Positions 23,650 to 36,300 of a DNA stretch of 64,000 bases are shown one piece after another (positions within the stretch are counted from its first letter, which is position 1; the number at the start of each line of letters is the position of its first letter). Below the pieces are notes generated by a model. It had not been told where the DNA came from. It saw only the letters and a list, made by a program, of their open reading frames with translations, and ran no database searches. Made by a program: the position numbers and the translations under genes. The stretch is from Hirundichthys speculiger (taxonomy: Eukaryota; Chordata; Actinopteri; Beloniformes; Exocoetidae), in contig JAGFBZ010002039.1 in NCBI GenBank assembly GCA_018398805.1, forward strand, positions 124,001 through 188,000, in the 5' to 3' direction.

Positions 23650-25753
23650 TAATTAGCCACTTCAGTAATACACTCTTTCATATATGCTTTTGTGAGCTCA
23701 ATGGACATATTCACAGCCATTACTTCGTAAGAGCATTACTGGGTATTCAAAAGGAAGCTGGCTTGAAGAAATGTACAAATACCTAAACAAAGCTCACATC
23801 TTCCTACTTACTGAAAGCAAGACTTGCAGTATATTTTTGAAATATGGAACGAACACATTAACACAGTAAGTGTTCAGTTCAGTATTGGGAAATGAGAGTC
23901 GTCACTTCTGCCCTTTTTCATCCATATATCCATATATCCAATCCATATATGAATTTCAGCTGAAGTGGCAGAGCATCATTCTGGTTTGTTCCAACATCAC
24001 TACACTTGTTTTATTTCACATACATGCACATACACACAGATATTCATTGCAAAAATATGTATCTTCATATATGTTTGCCTCATGCACATATGAAGCTCAG
24101 CGGGGTGAAACATGTCTTGTGTGGGGAGCGCTCACAAAGCACACTGGAGCCTCACTGGCTAAGGCAGGGTGCATGTGCATGGAAGCAGGGGCGTGTCCAG
24201 TATATCAAGCAATCTTCTGATTTTGTGTGCAGATGCATCACATCCCCTATTTTGTCTCAGAGGTGTGCATTTGAACTTTTCATGTTTCAATGCCATGATG
24301 TAGGAAAACCATGTCTACTTAGTTGAATAATGTCTTCATGCTGGACACATTGATTTGCATAAAGCTGGGCAAAGCTCGGCTGTGTTGACTGTCTGGATGC
24401 GTTGCCTTCACGAGATGCTTTGCATAGGCGTTGGCTACACCTCTGCTTTCCATAGAAAATGAATGGGATCCATGCAATGTAATCGCTTATATAAGGTACG
24501 TGGCAGTGGCTGTTACTTTAAATTATCTGGCTGTCAACTGTGCAGCCACACAAAGTTGACTTGCTAGCAAGTCATTCTAGCGGCAAACATGCTATCCTCC
24601 AATGGCTATGTCGTCTTTGTTTCATACAAACGTGTCCAGAGTTCAGAAGTACCTGACCAAGCCTGCATGACTGTAGGGTATCTTTCTACATGTCTGCCTA
24701 GAGTTATAAACAACAGGATGTCTCTGACACTGAGAGAAAGTCGTCACTCACTACATTCAAATTAGCTAGCAATCACTTTGAGCTCAAAAGCCTGCTCATC
24801 AACCAGTTTTGTCATTATTGCCCATTCCTGGTTTCCATTAATCCGTTTTTGTCTTTTACACAAAGAGGGTTCAGTGAGCAAAGTCCAGAGAAGTAAAGAA
24901 AGTCTACTGGCCTTTTAAATGACATACTACATTGTAGCTGGGGAAATCTCCCTCAGAAACCAGAGTGAGAGAGTTTGTACAGTGCAGTCACAAAGCCTTT
25001 ATTTGATTGGCTCCATGCAAAGTATGACAGTGAAATAAAACAATAAGATTAAGTGGGAACTTCCAAGGTATAGAATTTGTTTTTTTTGTTCTGTATTGCT
25101 TTATAACCTGGGTGTTAGTAGGGTTGTAAAAGTACATGAATTCTTTCCAAACCACCTTTGTATGGACCCAACGGTTTGGTGCGTAGCTTTCAAAGCATAT
25201 GCAGTACAAAGACTGACTGGTTTGTGGCACATGAGCTTCATCAGGAACTTCTTTTGAGCCCGTGGCTTAGGGACAGCATTAGGGTGCCATGTCATGAATA
25301 CTGAGCCATTGGAATAATAGGGTATCAGTGCTAAAAGAATCTCTAAATCCAGAGGCTTAGCCGTATCAGCTAAGCTCATGCTACATGTGCTGTTTACAAA
25401 TAATAGGAGTACCCAGCTTTAACTTTAATTGATCGCCATATTGTATAGAAGAGCAAAACTGTGAGAAAATAGCCTAGACGGCAATTTCAAATGGTCTCTC
25501 CCTGCAGATTGCAACTGTCCCAAAGCATTGTTTGTCAATGCAAATATAGCAGAATAACTGACACATTTATGACTCTATAAAAGTGTTAGAAGTACTATAG
25601 CCTCACTTCATGATGGTCTCGTGCTTGTTTTTTTATATTTAGTTGTGTTTCTCCTGTACAGATCAGCACAAACATCAGCATTTGCAGCCATTTTGAAGGA
25701 TAACCTACTCACCTGACATGCTCTAGATAAGCCAGGGGTTCCACCACATGTTT

Positions 25754-25759
<6 letters not shown>
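23650..25759. other. No gene recognised
   Basis: No exon supported. The minus-strand frame at 25101-25379 (92 codons) lacks a known motif. The segment around 25085-25380 has a repeat-like look, but I could not assign it. Confidence 0.45.

Positions 25760-25803
<44 letters not shown>
25760..25803. repeat. (AT)n microsatellite, 22 units
   Basis: A pure AT array of about 44 bases. Confidence 0.95.
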
Positions 25804-25806
<3 letters not shown>

Positions 25807-27053
25807 TTTTAAGAACCAAAAAACTATTAGCATAGTGCCAAAGCTTTGGGTCCATCCTCTAGGTCTTGGAATCCAGCTTTTATTCTGTACTCCAAATCTT
25901 TAGAGCCAAGCCACGCATTATTGTTTTCAAGACTGGTATTTTAATGCAACATAGACCTTGATGTGGGCCATTGGCAGGAAAGGAAAATCTGTAGTTGCAC
26001 AATACAGCCAATGTATTAAAGGCAGTGAGCAGAGAGCAGTTTTTGAAATTTCACATTTTTTCTTTTAGCTTACATTGGTCATGAGTGAAAATATGCAGTT
26101 TTAAAAAGTCTTAAGTCATCAGACAGAGGTTTCCATATCATTCTCTCATATATATTTTACATAAGCCAACTCAGCTTATTGAAATATTTGTCAAATTATT
26201 TGTCACTGCATTTAATTCTGGATTTTGTACATATTAAACTCATAGCACCTACATACAGAGACAGCTTGTCAGAAATGCATCTGAACACTTTCTGACTGCA
26301 CTGTTAGTATGAATGAAACTCTCCATCCTCAATGTGAAACTGGAACACAATTGTGTGTGTGAGAGGAAGAGAGGAAGAGGAAGACAGAGAGATAGGGAGA
26401 AAAAACACAAAGTGAGAAGAGTGTTGTGGTAAAAAATAAAAGGTGATACTGAAAAAAAAAAAAAAACTTAATTTGGCCGTTTTTGTGGCAGTATTTGTCA
26501 ATGGAGCTCAAAGAAACAGAATGTCAGCATGACAGTCTTAAGGTGTGTTTGTGTGTATGTGTACAGGTGAGGAGAAGGAAAACAAAGTGGGCCAATGTGA
26601 TCATTCACATGCTGTCTAATGAGACTGCAGACTATTCAACGCTAGTGTGTGACTTTTAAACCTGTTCATGTGTGTGTATGCACACAATGAATGCTGACCT
26701 TTTACAGCAGAATGTGACAGTGTATGTCTGTGCACGTCTAAGTTTCCAAACCTCATGCACTTGTTACGCGACAAACAATGCAGGCACTGGAACGGAGAAC
26801 CCTTAGTAACAGATATTCTTTATCTTGACTCCTTGTATTTGAAAACACCTAAATGTGACTTCTTGTCTTGTCTTTGAGTCAGGCCCCTTGCTGTTCGTTG
26901 CCGTAGCTCGTTCCCAACAGGAAGGTGGCATCACTCATTGATATTGCCACATTGGACAGACATTATGGTCATTGTGACACTCATATGAAAGAGATAATTA
27001 AAGCATATATTTCTTTTGCTAGTTCTTCCTTCAAAGCATTCATATTTTTTTCT
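25804..27053. other. Intergenic stretch downstream of ube2f
   Basis: No exon seen. A purine-rich GA tract lies at 26360-26405 and a poly-A run at 26452-26466. Confidence 0.5.
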
Positions 27054-27110
27054 TTTATTTCTTTTTTGTCTCTTTTTTCTTTTTTAAATTCTTGCAATGT
27101 GAAGTTTATT
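27054..27110 (-). promoter_or_regulatory. Candidate ube2f polyadenylation signals
   Basis: Two AATAAA hexamers lie on the minus strand after the ube2f stop codon: 27105-27110, about 178 bases past the stop, and 27054-27059, about 50 bases further. Either would give a short 3' untranslated region of roughly 200-250 bases. Cleavage sites cannot be placed from sequence alone. Confidence 0.5.
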
Positions 27111-27287
27111 GCAAGTGGGCGAACAGAGGGTCGTTGGCGAGGCTGTGGCGTCAAGAGGAGGGGAGTGGCAGGAGTCAAAGAGTCTTCTGCTGATCCACAA
27201 ACGTGAAGGAGTTAGCCAGAGAAGCAGAGGCAAGGTAGAGCAGTTTGGTTGGTTGGTGCAGCCTGACGTCAGTGACCAGTGCTTCTA

Positions 27288-27338
27288 TCATCTTGCGTAG
27301 TGCTTGATGTAATCTTGAACCTTATTCCGAAAATCCTC
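27288..27338 (-). CDS. ube2f: ube2f last coding exon
   Basis: Encodes [16 protein letters not shown] and TGA. The acceptor is ccactcag and the phase is 0. This C-terminal helix closes the E2 fold. The exon is separated from the previous one by a 19-kb intron, and identity rests on the match to the conserved EDFRNKV-DYIK-YAR terminus. Confidence 0.95.
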   Translation of the reverse strand, partial: EDFRNKVQDYIKHYAR

Positions 27339-30300
27339 CTGAGTGGAAGAGAGAAGGTAAAGAGAAAAGAAAAGTGTTAAATTAAAAATAAAACAGTGTG
27401 GGACGAGCATTAAAATATCATACAAGGATGCAGCAACCCTGATGCGTAGTATAGTCTAGAGTTGTAGATGTTAACATACTGAAGCTGAAGCCAAATAACT
27501 GCCAAAAAACTATTTGAGTAAAGACAAATGCTCAAAGGCCAGGTTAACCTGAGGTTACGTGACTCATACTGAGATCATAAATTGGTCCAGTACACACAGA
27601 TGCACCCTCCTCACTGCAAGCACAGTGAAAATAAAGAGGCACTTTTCTGTGAACTATATTTACAAAAATACATAGTTGAAATTATTTTTCAGAAATACGT
27701 TCATTCTGGGAGAAAATAACAGATTTTTCCATTTTCCCTGTATTTAAAAGCTGATAAAAGCCTTTGATTCTGGCTTTATGTCTGACATTTTTGGCCCATT
27801 ATCTTTGTCTAAGAACAGATGTATTTCAGAGCGAACTGCATATGCACCATAAAAAAAAAGAAAATTGCCCTACACCCCCACCCCAGAAACTTCATTTGTT
27901 CCTTCACTCGCTCTACTTTTGACTCACTTTGTTCAAGACCTCGCCATCTTTCTGCATCTCTAAACCAGGAACTGTTACGATGTTATGTTTAAGTCTACAA
28001 CTCTAACAGGCACAGTCAGGATCATGCTCCAAACCGCTTGTTGTGGATATCATTTTCTAGGTGTTTCAGTCTAGACCACGAACATAACATGACTCAGCTT
28101 TTTCAGATGTATGCAGAAGGGAAATTAAACCTCGTATTCGGGTCGGTAGAGTCAAATCTTGGGACTATGATTTCCAAGTCCAAATGCAGTTGATACAAGA
28201 GTCCAAGTCTGAGTCAACAGTCCTCATGTCCAAATCAAGTTAGGAGACTTTAAAATTAGGGCTTGAGTTTTACTACAAACCTGCATAGAAGGAGTCTAAT
28301 TGCAAGTTTTATCTGAGAGCAGCCTCACAGTCTCAGAAGTTGAAAACACCTGAAATGAACTTTATCAAGAGATGCAATATTATCAACCAGTAGTGGTATC
28401 ACAAAAAGTGAAGACAGTTTTTTTGTGTGGGTCTGGCTGGTATTGTTTGGACTTAGTTAAATATATTCTTGGACTGATGTGAGATCATTGCTACTCTAAT
28501 TATTTAAAAACTCCCAAGTTACTCCAGATTACTTAAATATAACGCATAAGGCATTCTACTCTTTGTATCTGGACAAAACAACCCTTTTGCAATAGCATTC
28601 TTGTCAGAGAGGATATCCAGTGAAAGAGTCTGTCTGCTTCATGTCCTGAATATGATTGTCTGCTTCACATGACTTTTCTGTGTCACATTTCCTCTGGTCA
28701 GGTTTAGCATCTCCTCCTCTTAACTTATGTTTCTTTCAACTTCATCACCTCCCTTCTGGTTATGCTTGGCATCTTCCACCCACCAACCATCCATTCTGTC
28801 AACTCCTTTCTGTCTTTTTGACCCATACCTCCTGGTTATATGTGACCTAGGTGAGTCGTGTGTGACCTTTAATCTTTTCATTTTCCAGAGGATCTTGGTC
28901 TGTTTTGTGGATACTTCTTTGTTGTGACTTTCTTGTGTTTACATACCCTGTATGTTTCAGTCAAAATACTCCTTGTGTATTATTAGCCAATCTCATGTTT
29001 TTAAATGCCGTATGGATTCTGAGAAAAACGATGAGTTGTTCATTTGACATATAACAGCTCTCTTCTTGTTAAAAGCTTTCTTTAATTTAGTCTCTACAAG
29101 ACCAAGCTAAACAATACTGTTGGCTAAACGTCAGTCATAGAAAATACCTGGTCAAACACCATCACAGGAGACATTTTAACAGGAGTTAATGCTCACAAGA
29201 GGCTAGAAATTGCATTAATCATCATTTACATGTAAATATTATGGTCCATTCACAAGTCCTAAGGACCTTTCTCAATGAAGTAAAAGAATCTTCATTTTCC
29301 AAGATGTATACTGTACAGCAGGGATATCAAACGTCAGTCCTGGAGGACCACTGTCCTGCATGTTATAGATGTTTCCCTTTTAGATTAGAGTGACAGGAAG
29401 ATCCAATTCATCTCTTATTGACTCAAAGGTTGTCATGCTGCACATTTCGCCGCATTGTGGGTGTTGTATTTGTGCTTTTGGAAACATTCACTGTGAAACA
29501 ATCAAAGATTAAAGTTTTACTTCTCCAATTCAGTAGTTTCATTACAATTGCTGCTCCCTTTCCTCTTTTGTTCTCATTTTTGCTCAACCAGTGCAGTTTG
29601 CAATGTGGCCTGCCTTCCCCAGCTGACTCAAGCTGCCATAAAAAACTGAGATTGAGTGTTGTGTTTACAAACAGCAACAACTATGCCTGTGTTAGAAATT
29701 GGAAGATTTTTGATAGCTTTGTTGGAGATGACTGTTTGCACTTTGAGAAACACAAGATGACTAAGACATCCATCCATCCATTATCAATGCCTGCCTAATC
29801 TCTGCAGGGTCACGGGGATCTGCTGGAGCCTCCCATTGGGCGAAAGGCAGGGGTTCACCCTGGACAGGTCGCCAGTCCATCGCAGGGCCACCTGTCGTTG
29901 AACAACCATACACAGTCACAGTCACTCCTACAGGCAGTTTAGAACCACCAATTAACCTGACATGCATGTCTTTGGACTGTGGGGAGGAAGCCGGAGTACC
30001 CGGAGGAAACCCATCGCCAAGCACGGGGAGAACATGCAAACTCCACACAGAAAGGCCCCTGCTGAGGTTTAAACCAGGAACCTTCTTGCTGTGAGGCAAC
30101 AGTTGACTAGGACATAAAAGTGGAAATAAGACACAGGGGATACTTGACCGATACTTGATCAGAACTGTTCAGTGCTGCATCTTAATTATGGAACTATCAA
30201 GAAATCTCAGAAGTACTAAATCTCTGCCAAGATCTTTTGGAGGTGATCCATCTTCCCCAAATCTAAACCCACCAATTTCAATAGAATGTTTTGCCTATTT

Positions 30301-33300
30301 ACTTGTAGTCCAAATAAATTATTTGTTGTATGCATTAGGGAGCTTGTTAAATTCAACTTCTTATGCTCCTCAAAATCTGCCTCCAACAGTTTCATAAGTA
30401 TTCAGTATTACCAAGTTTCACATTTATCCTCATTCAGCCGTTCATCAACAGAGCCCGAGGAGGCAAATCTTGCTGTATTGCTCCATCGCCTTGTATGTCC
30501 ACACTCAAGAGTCCTGCACTGACATCAGTGCACTGATTTATGCAACAGTTCCAGTGACCAGTTAGTTGAACGTGCAGTGTAAATACTTTTCAGTGGTCAC
30601 TGGGGTAAGAGGGAGAAATGGAGAACGTGAGAAATAACATGAGGGAGATGGGAAAAGGTTGACTTGGAGAGTAAAAAGAAAGAAAAAAAATAGGCAGGCT
30701 GTGTGCAGAAAGAGGGAGAAGACAGTTGGCTGTAAATGTTGAAAACTTGCCAGTAACAAAAACTCCAGCTGTGATGACAGCCGCTTTCATATCTATTCAC
30801 AGGGGAATGGTAGATTAGGCGTACTGCTGCTGAGGGGTTGCGCCTCTGTAGAGCCTATTTTAGAAGTGAAAGACCACTAATGAGTTCGATTTGACATGGT
30901 TTGCTGCAGACTGACTGTGTCTAAGTGAATCTGCTATTTCAGTTTATTCTTGTCACTATGCAAAATTATGAAGTGGAATAAAGATCAGAGGATGTGATGC
31001 TGAACCAATATGCACTCAGACAGCCATACTTCTTGCCTAAAAGACACTAGTTTAACAAATATCAAATGCAATTTCCAATTAGCCTAATACTCTACCTTCG
31101 GAGGCTCATAACCTCTGTGATTTAATTTTAGCTTCTAATAAACATGTTCTCTCTTTTTTCCCAAATCAACTGATATTTTTAATTGTAATATATTTGGATA
31201 TGTTTACTGAAGAAAAAGTCTGAGAAATTTAAGGGTTATCTTTCCTATTCCACTTCACTCACTTACAACAGAAAATAATCTTTTTTTTTCTCCCCCTCAG
31301 ACAGGACTGTCCTCACTGATACTAGCTCACAAGTTCTTTGAGCACTCATGAAAAGTGCATTGTCCAGAGCTATGAACTGACAACACAATTAAATCTTATT
31401 ACATGTCAGCAAATGTACACAATATACATTTGTTTCAGGCTGAAGCATGCTGAAACACAACCAGTCAAATAACTCGGTCACTCTCTGCAGCAAAGGTATT
31501 TCTTACAACCTCAGTTCCATGAAAGTTGGGATGCTGTGTAAAACAAAACAGAATGCAATAGTTTGTAAATCTCATAAACCTGTATTATATTTATTTATCA
31601 TAATATTTTATTCCCAATAGAACATAAAGAACATATCAGATCTTGAAACTAAGACATTTGACCATTTAATGAAAAATATTACCTCATTTTGACTTTGACA
31701 GCAGCCTCTGTCTCTAAACATCTGGGCAGTGAGGAGACCAGCTGCTGTTTTAGGAGAGGTATGTTGTCCCATTCCTGTCTGATGTAGGATTCTAGCTGCT
31801 GGATGGGAGCACATGTTGCTCTAAAACTTCTATGTACTCTTCAGCATTAATGGTGCCTTTCCAGATGTGGAAGCTGCCCACACCATAGACACTAATGCAA
31901 CCCTATACCATCAGGGATGGAGGATTTTAAACTGTCTGCTGATAACAAGCCGAATGATCCCGCTCCTCTTTAGTACACAGGACACGGCGTCCATGGTCTC
32001 TGAAAAGCATTTCAAATTGTGATTTGACCAAAGAACAGTTTTTACATTTTCCCTCTAACCATTTTAGATGAGCTTTGGCCCAGAGAAGACGGCAGCATTT
32101 CTGGGTTCTGTTAGCTTCTTCTCTGGACGATACAACTTTAACTTGTATTTGCAGACTGCAAAGTTAAGTGGACACTCTAAAGGGCTGTGTATACTCTCGC
32201 GGCAATGTGTCAGTTATCTTGTCGCCGCTATGCTGCAGTTACTTTTGATGTATGCTCAATTTTGACGCATGGTCTGCGCTATGTTATTCCAAGCCCAACG
32301 CAAGAGGGACAATCAGGAAGTAGCTAAACTTACTAAACTTATCTCTTGGGTTTTCCATTTCCTCACTGTCTCGGCCGTATCTAGACCCACATTCATCGCA
32401 ATCTCCCTCCATGAATTACTAGAATATGTGCTGTCTTTGTAGTGTGGAGAACGAGATGTGGCTACTTCCATAGATATATATATAAACACTAGATGGCTCA
32501 CGCACGCCGTTAGCCAATGGAGTCCTCGCATGGCGGCCATCTTGCCACAGGCAGCTCGCCCACTCGTAACATCAAAGTCTATGGTGCATGAAGCATTTCA
32601 ATAACCACAGATTGCTTAATTTTAAACCGATTTTCAAACGGTTTGGTTTGTTATAAACCTCAGAGTTGTAGTTATGTTCCTGCATACTCAAGAATAATTT
32701 TAACCATGGATAAATAAACATTAAGCAGCTAGGTAGAGCAATAGCTATAGGACTACACACACAAGGTAGTTTTATTAAATCATTTATATATAAAACATTT
32801 AATCATTCCATGTATGTTATATTAGTAATATTTCTATTATAATGATAACTATAACAACACATAACATTAACATATATGTATTTATTTTGTTATGCCCCTG
32901 GTCCCCTGGTCCTGGCCCCTGAGAAGGGGGCGCCCTCTGAGCACATCTTTATGCTTTATGCTTTCTATATGATGGCCTAAATATCCAAGATGAAGACACG
33001 TGAGTTAATTTAACAAAGTTCACAGTAGTTGAAACAAAATGAGGTGCTAACATGAAATTATATTTTCTAAATCTTTGACAAATAAAAATATTTAATCTCT
33101 GTGTTCCTCTACCTGACCTTTAAAATGTATCTTCCTTCATAAATCAGGCATTTTGAAGTATTCCTGTTAACACAAAGTCAGAGGTTTCCTGTATTATAAT
33201 GTATTAACATTTAAGATGTTTTTAACAAACCAAACAGCTTGGAAATCACGTGCAACTTAAGTTATGTTGAAACTAAAGAGCATTGTAGCTGATGTAAAAT

Positions 33301-36300
33301 TGCTGGGTCAACTTTGTAATACGTACTTAGTCTCACTCACAGCCAGTCTGTTAGCCAAGTTAGACAGCTAATAAACACAAGCACATCCACAAAGACAAAA
33401 AAAAATAGGCTGTCATACGAGAAATTAAAATCTCGATTGTGGTCTCAGCCTTGAGAACTCGCGCCAAGCGACTCAAAGTTAGCGCAAATAGCCGCGAAAC
33501 AACTGTGCTGAACGATTAAGTCTTTTTTCTCAAACAAAAGTAGAAATTTCAACATGTCCAAGCATCCCGACTCATAGCCACGCTATTAAGGTTTGTAATA
33601 AACAAAACCGCTTGGAAATCAGTCAAGATTTCAGCGAGTTAAGAGTATTTTTGATTATGCAGATAACTCACCTTCCGACAGCTACCATAGGGCGTACCAG
33701 ACTGCTATGCTGTAGTAAGATGGCCGCCGTGTAGGGACGCTGGTGACTCCGCCTCGAGCCATCTAGCCTTTCTTATAGATATCTATGGGTACTTCCTCAT
33801 TTCTTCGATGACGCGCTCTTTTCTACACAGATGTAGAATTGACCAATCAGAGGCCTCTTTTCTCTCCTCTCTGCGGCACTGTCTGTGGTCACCTACAATT
33901 TTGGGGAGGTGCACCAGAGTGTCTGCGTAAGGTGGGGGTAGGGGGGTGGAGGGCATCTCTGCGTTGTCTGCGACCTGATTTCCGAGCATAAATCAGGCTT
34001 TAGTGTTCCTGACCCCACGCAGTGACATCCAGTAGAGAATTATGCCTCTTTTAATGCAGTGCCACTGAGGTCCTTCAGTTTTGACATCCAGCCTCGTTCC
34101 TTGTGCAGAAAAACTCTTCCTGATTCTCTAAATCTTTTGATGACATTATATATTGTAGATGGTGGGATCTTTAAAGTCTTGGAAAGTTTACGTTGCAGAA
34201 CATTTTTCTGAAATTGTTCCACAGTTTTTAGAAGCAGTTTGTTGAACCTCTGCCCATCTTTACATCCGAGAGGCTTTGAGAGCCTTTTGTTCCCCCTGTT
34301 TCAACTTTTAGATGTCAAAAAGAGCAAAAATTTCCCTTAAATGGTAAAATGTCTCAGTTTATGTTCTATTTAAGAATAAACTATAAGCTTTATTCTGTAT
34401 AAACTATATTCTGTTTATATTTACACTTTACACAGTGTCCTTTTTACAAAGCGACTGACTGTCTCACAGGAATCAACAAAATCAATAAAAATCACAAGCT
34501 CCCATGACATATGACAGACCCGTTAGAGGGGAGGAACAGTAGGAACAGTGAGGAAATGTTCAGATCCCACACTCACTATTGCTCTCAGCTTTATTCTGAC
34601 ACTGAAAAATGTGTGCAACAACACATATAAATCTTTATTTCCGGTAGCACTATAATTTCATGCTACAAAAATGGTTCTGCAAGGAATTATTTTATTTTGA
34701 AATCAAATAATATGAGTGATGTTTGCAAGGTCAACAGTTTTAATAACTGAGCAGTATTTTTTTTTACCTAATCTCAGAAACAAGATGTGTAACACAGACT
34801 GAGATAAATGTGAAGCACCTCTATAATAACAAAGAAGTGACAACAGCTGGTAAACACTTGTTGAATTGAACTGGTTTAGGAAAAAATGTCTTCATGCAAA
34901 GAACTGAAAGTGGTGTGTTTGTATGCTTACATTTCTTATCACTTTGAGTAATGCCACGGATTAGTGATTGTCAACCTAATTTTGGTGGTATTCTGTTGGT
35001 AGTCATGGAAAACTGTAATGTATGGGGTCAAAAACTGTTATTTTAAAAGGACTAAACAAAGATATTATGGCTGATTCTCAAAGAAATAGATGACAATAAT
35101 GGCTGGATAGACAAAGGCTGTGTGTATACATCAAAAACCTGTCAAACTAATTCACCACAACATTAATGTATCCACAGAGTAGGTCATCCTTCTGATCTTT
35201 TCTCTCCACCTAAGTCGTTAGTCATCAGGAAACATCTTGAAATTTGAGGCAAAACATGTAACTGTCCCTCAGAAGTACATTCAGGAAAAAAACATCTAAC
35301 ACCTTGTGGTGGCTTAATTTTTTGTTTGTTTGTTTTTTTTTAAATCCAGGTACTATTCAGTTCAGTTTTCTTAGATATAATAATGTAGTCTCACAACTCC
35401 AACTTCTACTCAAATCACACACCCATTGGCTGTAAAGTGTATTTAGGGCTAGCTATTAGGAATGCAACGGTTATCAGTAAAATACCAAACCGTTCGGTAC
35501 GACCTGCACGGGACAATTCGCTTTTAGGTCCCGCGGTATTTATGTTCCAACAACTTTGCTTTGGACTTGCACATGAGCGTACGTGCCTTTTGATGATAAA
35601 GGAATGAATGAAGAATGATATTTGAATACACTAGCACTGAAAAACTAACATACAGGAAGTTGTTTTAGGTTAAAATAAAGAGAGAATGTGGTTTAACTTG
35701 AGTTAAATTTTAGCCCCATGAGACATCAATTATTCATTTATTCACTAGTTTAAGTTTTTAATCCAGCAATCCCAAACTACAGAACAGGCAGGCAAATGGA
35801 CAGCTGTCAAATCTCACTACCAGGTTCTGCTTCGGTGGTGACAGATTCTATTAAATTTAGATTCCACCCAGGCTTCTCTCCTAATATAGAAGACTGTCTC
35901 CTTGTATTATTAAACTCTCAACAAAAAATGGAACTCCAGAAAGTTAAATTCTTACCCTGAACACTGAACAACCTAAAAAAAAAACCCACTAATTTAAAAT
36001 AAATTCATTCATTCATATATACATAATTACCTTCATTCATTCATACATACAATACATACAAAACCCTACAGGCTAAACTGTTTCACAAAAAAGATTTCAA
36101 ATTATGGTCTGTGCTTTTCTAAAAAGCCAGAAGTATGATGTTAGTAACTCAACAGAGCAAAGAATAGAGGGCAAATATAGCCATATTTTACTCCCATACT
36201 GAGTCATTTCCACACTATAGCAGAGGATTGATCCTGATGATCCTAAAACACAGCACCACAGAGCAAACAATGCAATCTCAAGACAGGGTAAATGCAAACA

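Larger units (their letters stand above)
31506..34441 (-). mobile_element. Tc1-like transposon relic split by nested insertions
   Basis: The two outer parts (31506-32179 and 34003-34441) belong to one widespread Tc1-like family. The left end includes gttgggatgctgtgtaaaac and the right end ttacactttacacagtgtcc, which are decayed inverted repeats. On the minus strand the right part reads [20 protein letters not shown], then [14 protein letters not shown], the paired helix-turn-helix of the transposase. The left part holds the catalytic half, including the TIND/AEEYI and [17 protein letters not shown] region, but with stops. A 1.8-kb element sits between them. Confidence 0.75.

Noticed and set aside
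29761..30099. 112-codon minus-strand open frame
   Set aside because: It coincides with the tRNA-headed SINE (29770-30103). The frame is incidental to a non-coding repeat.
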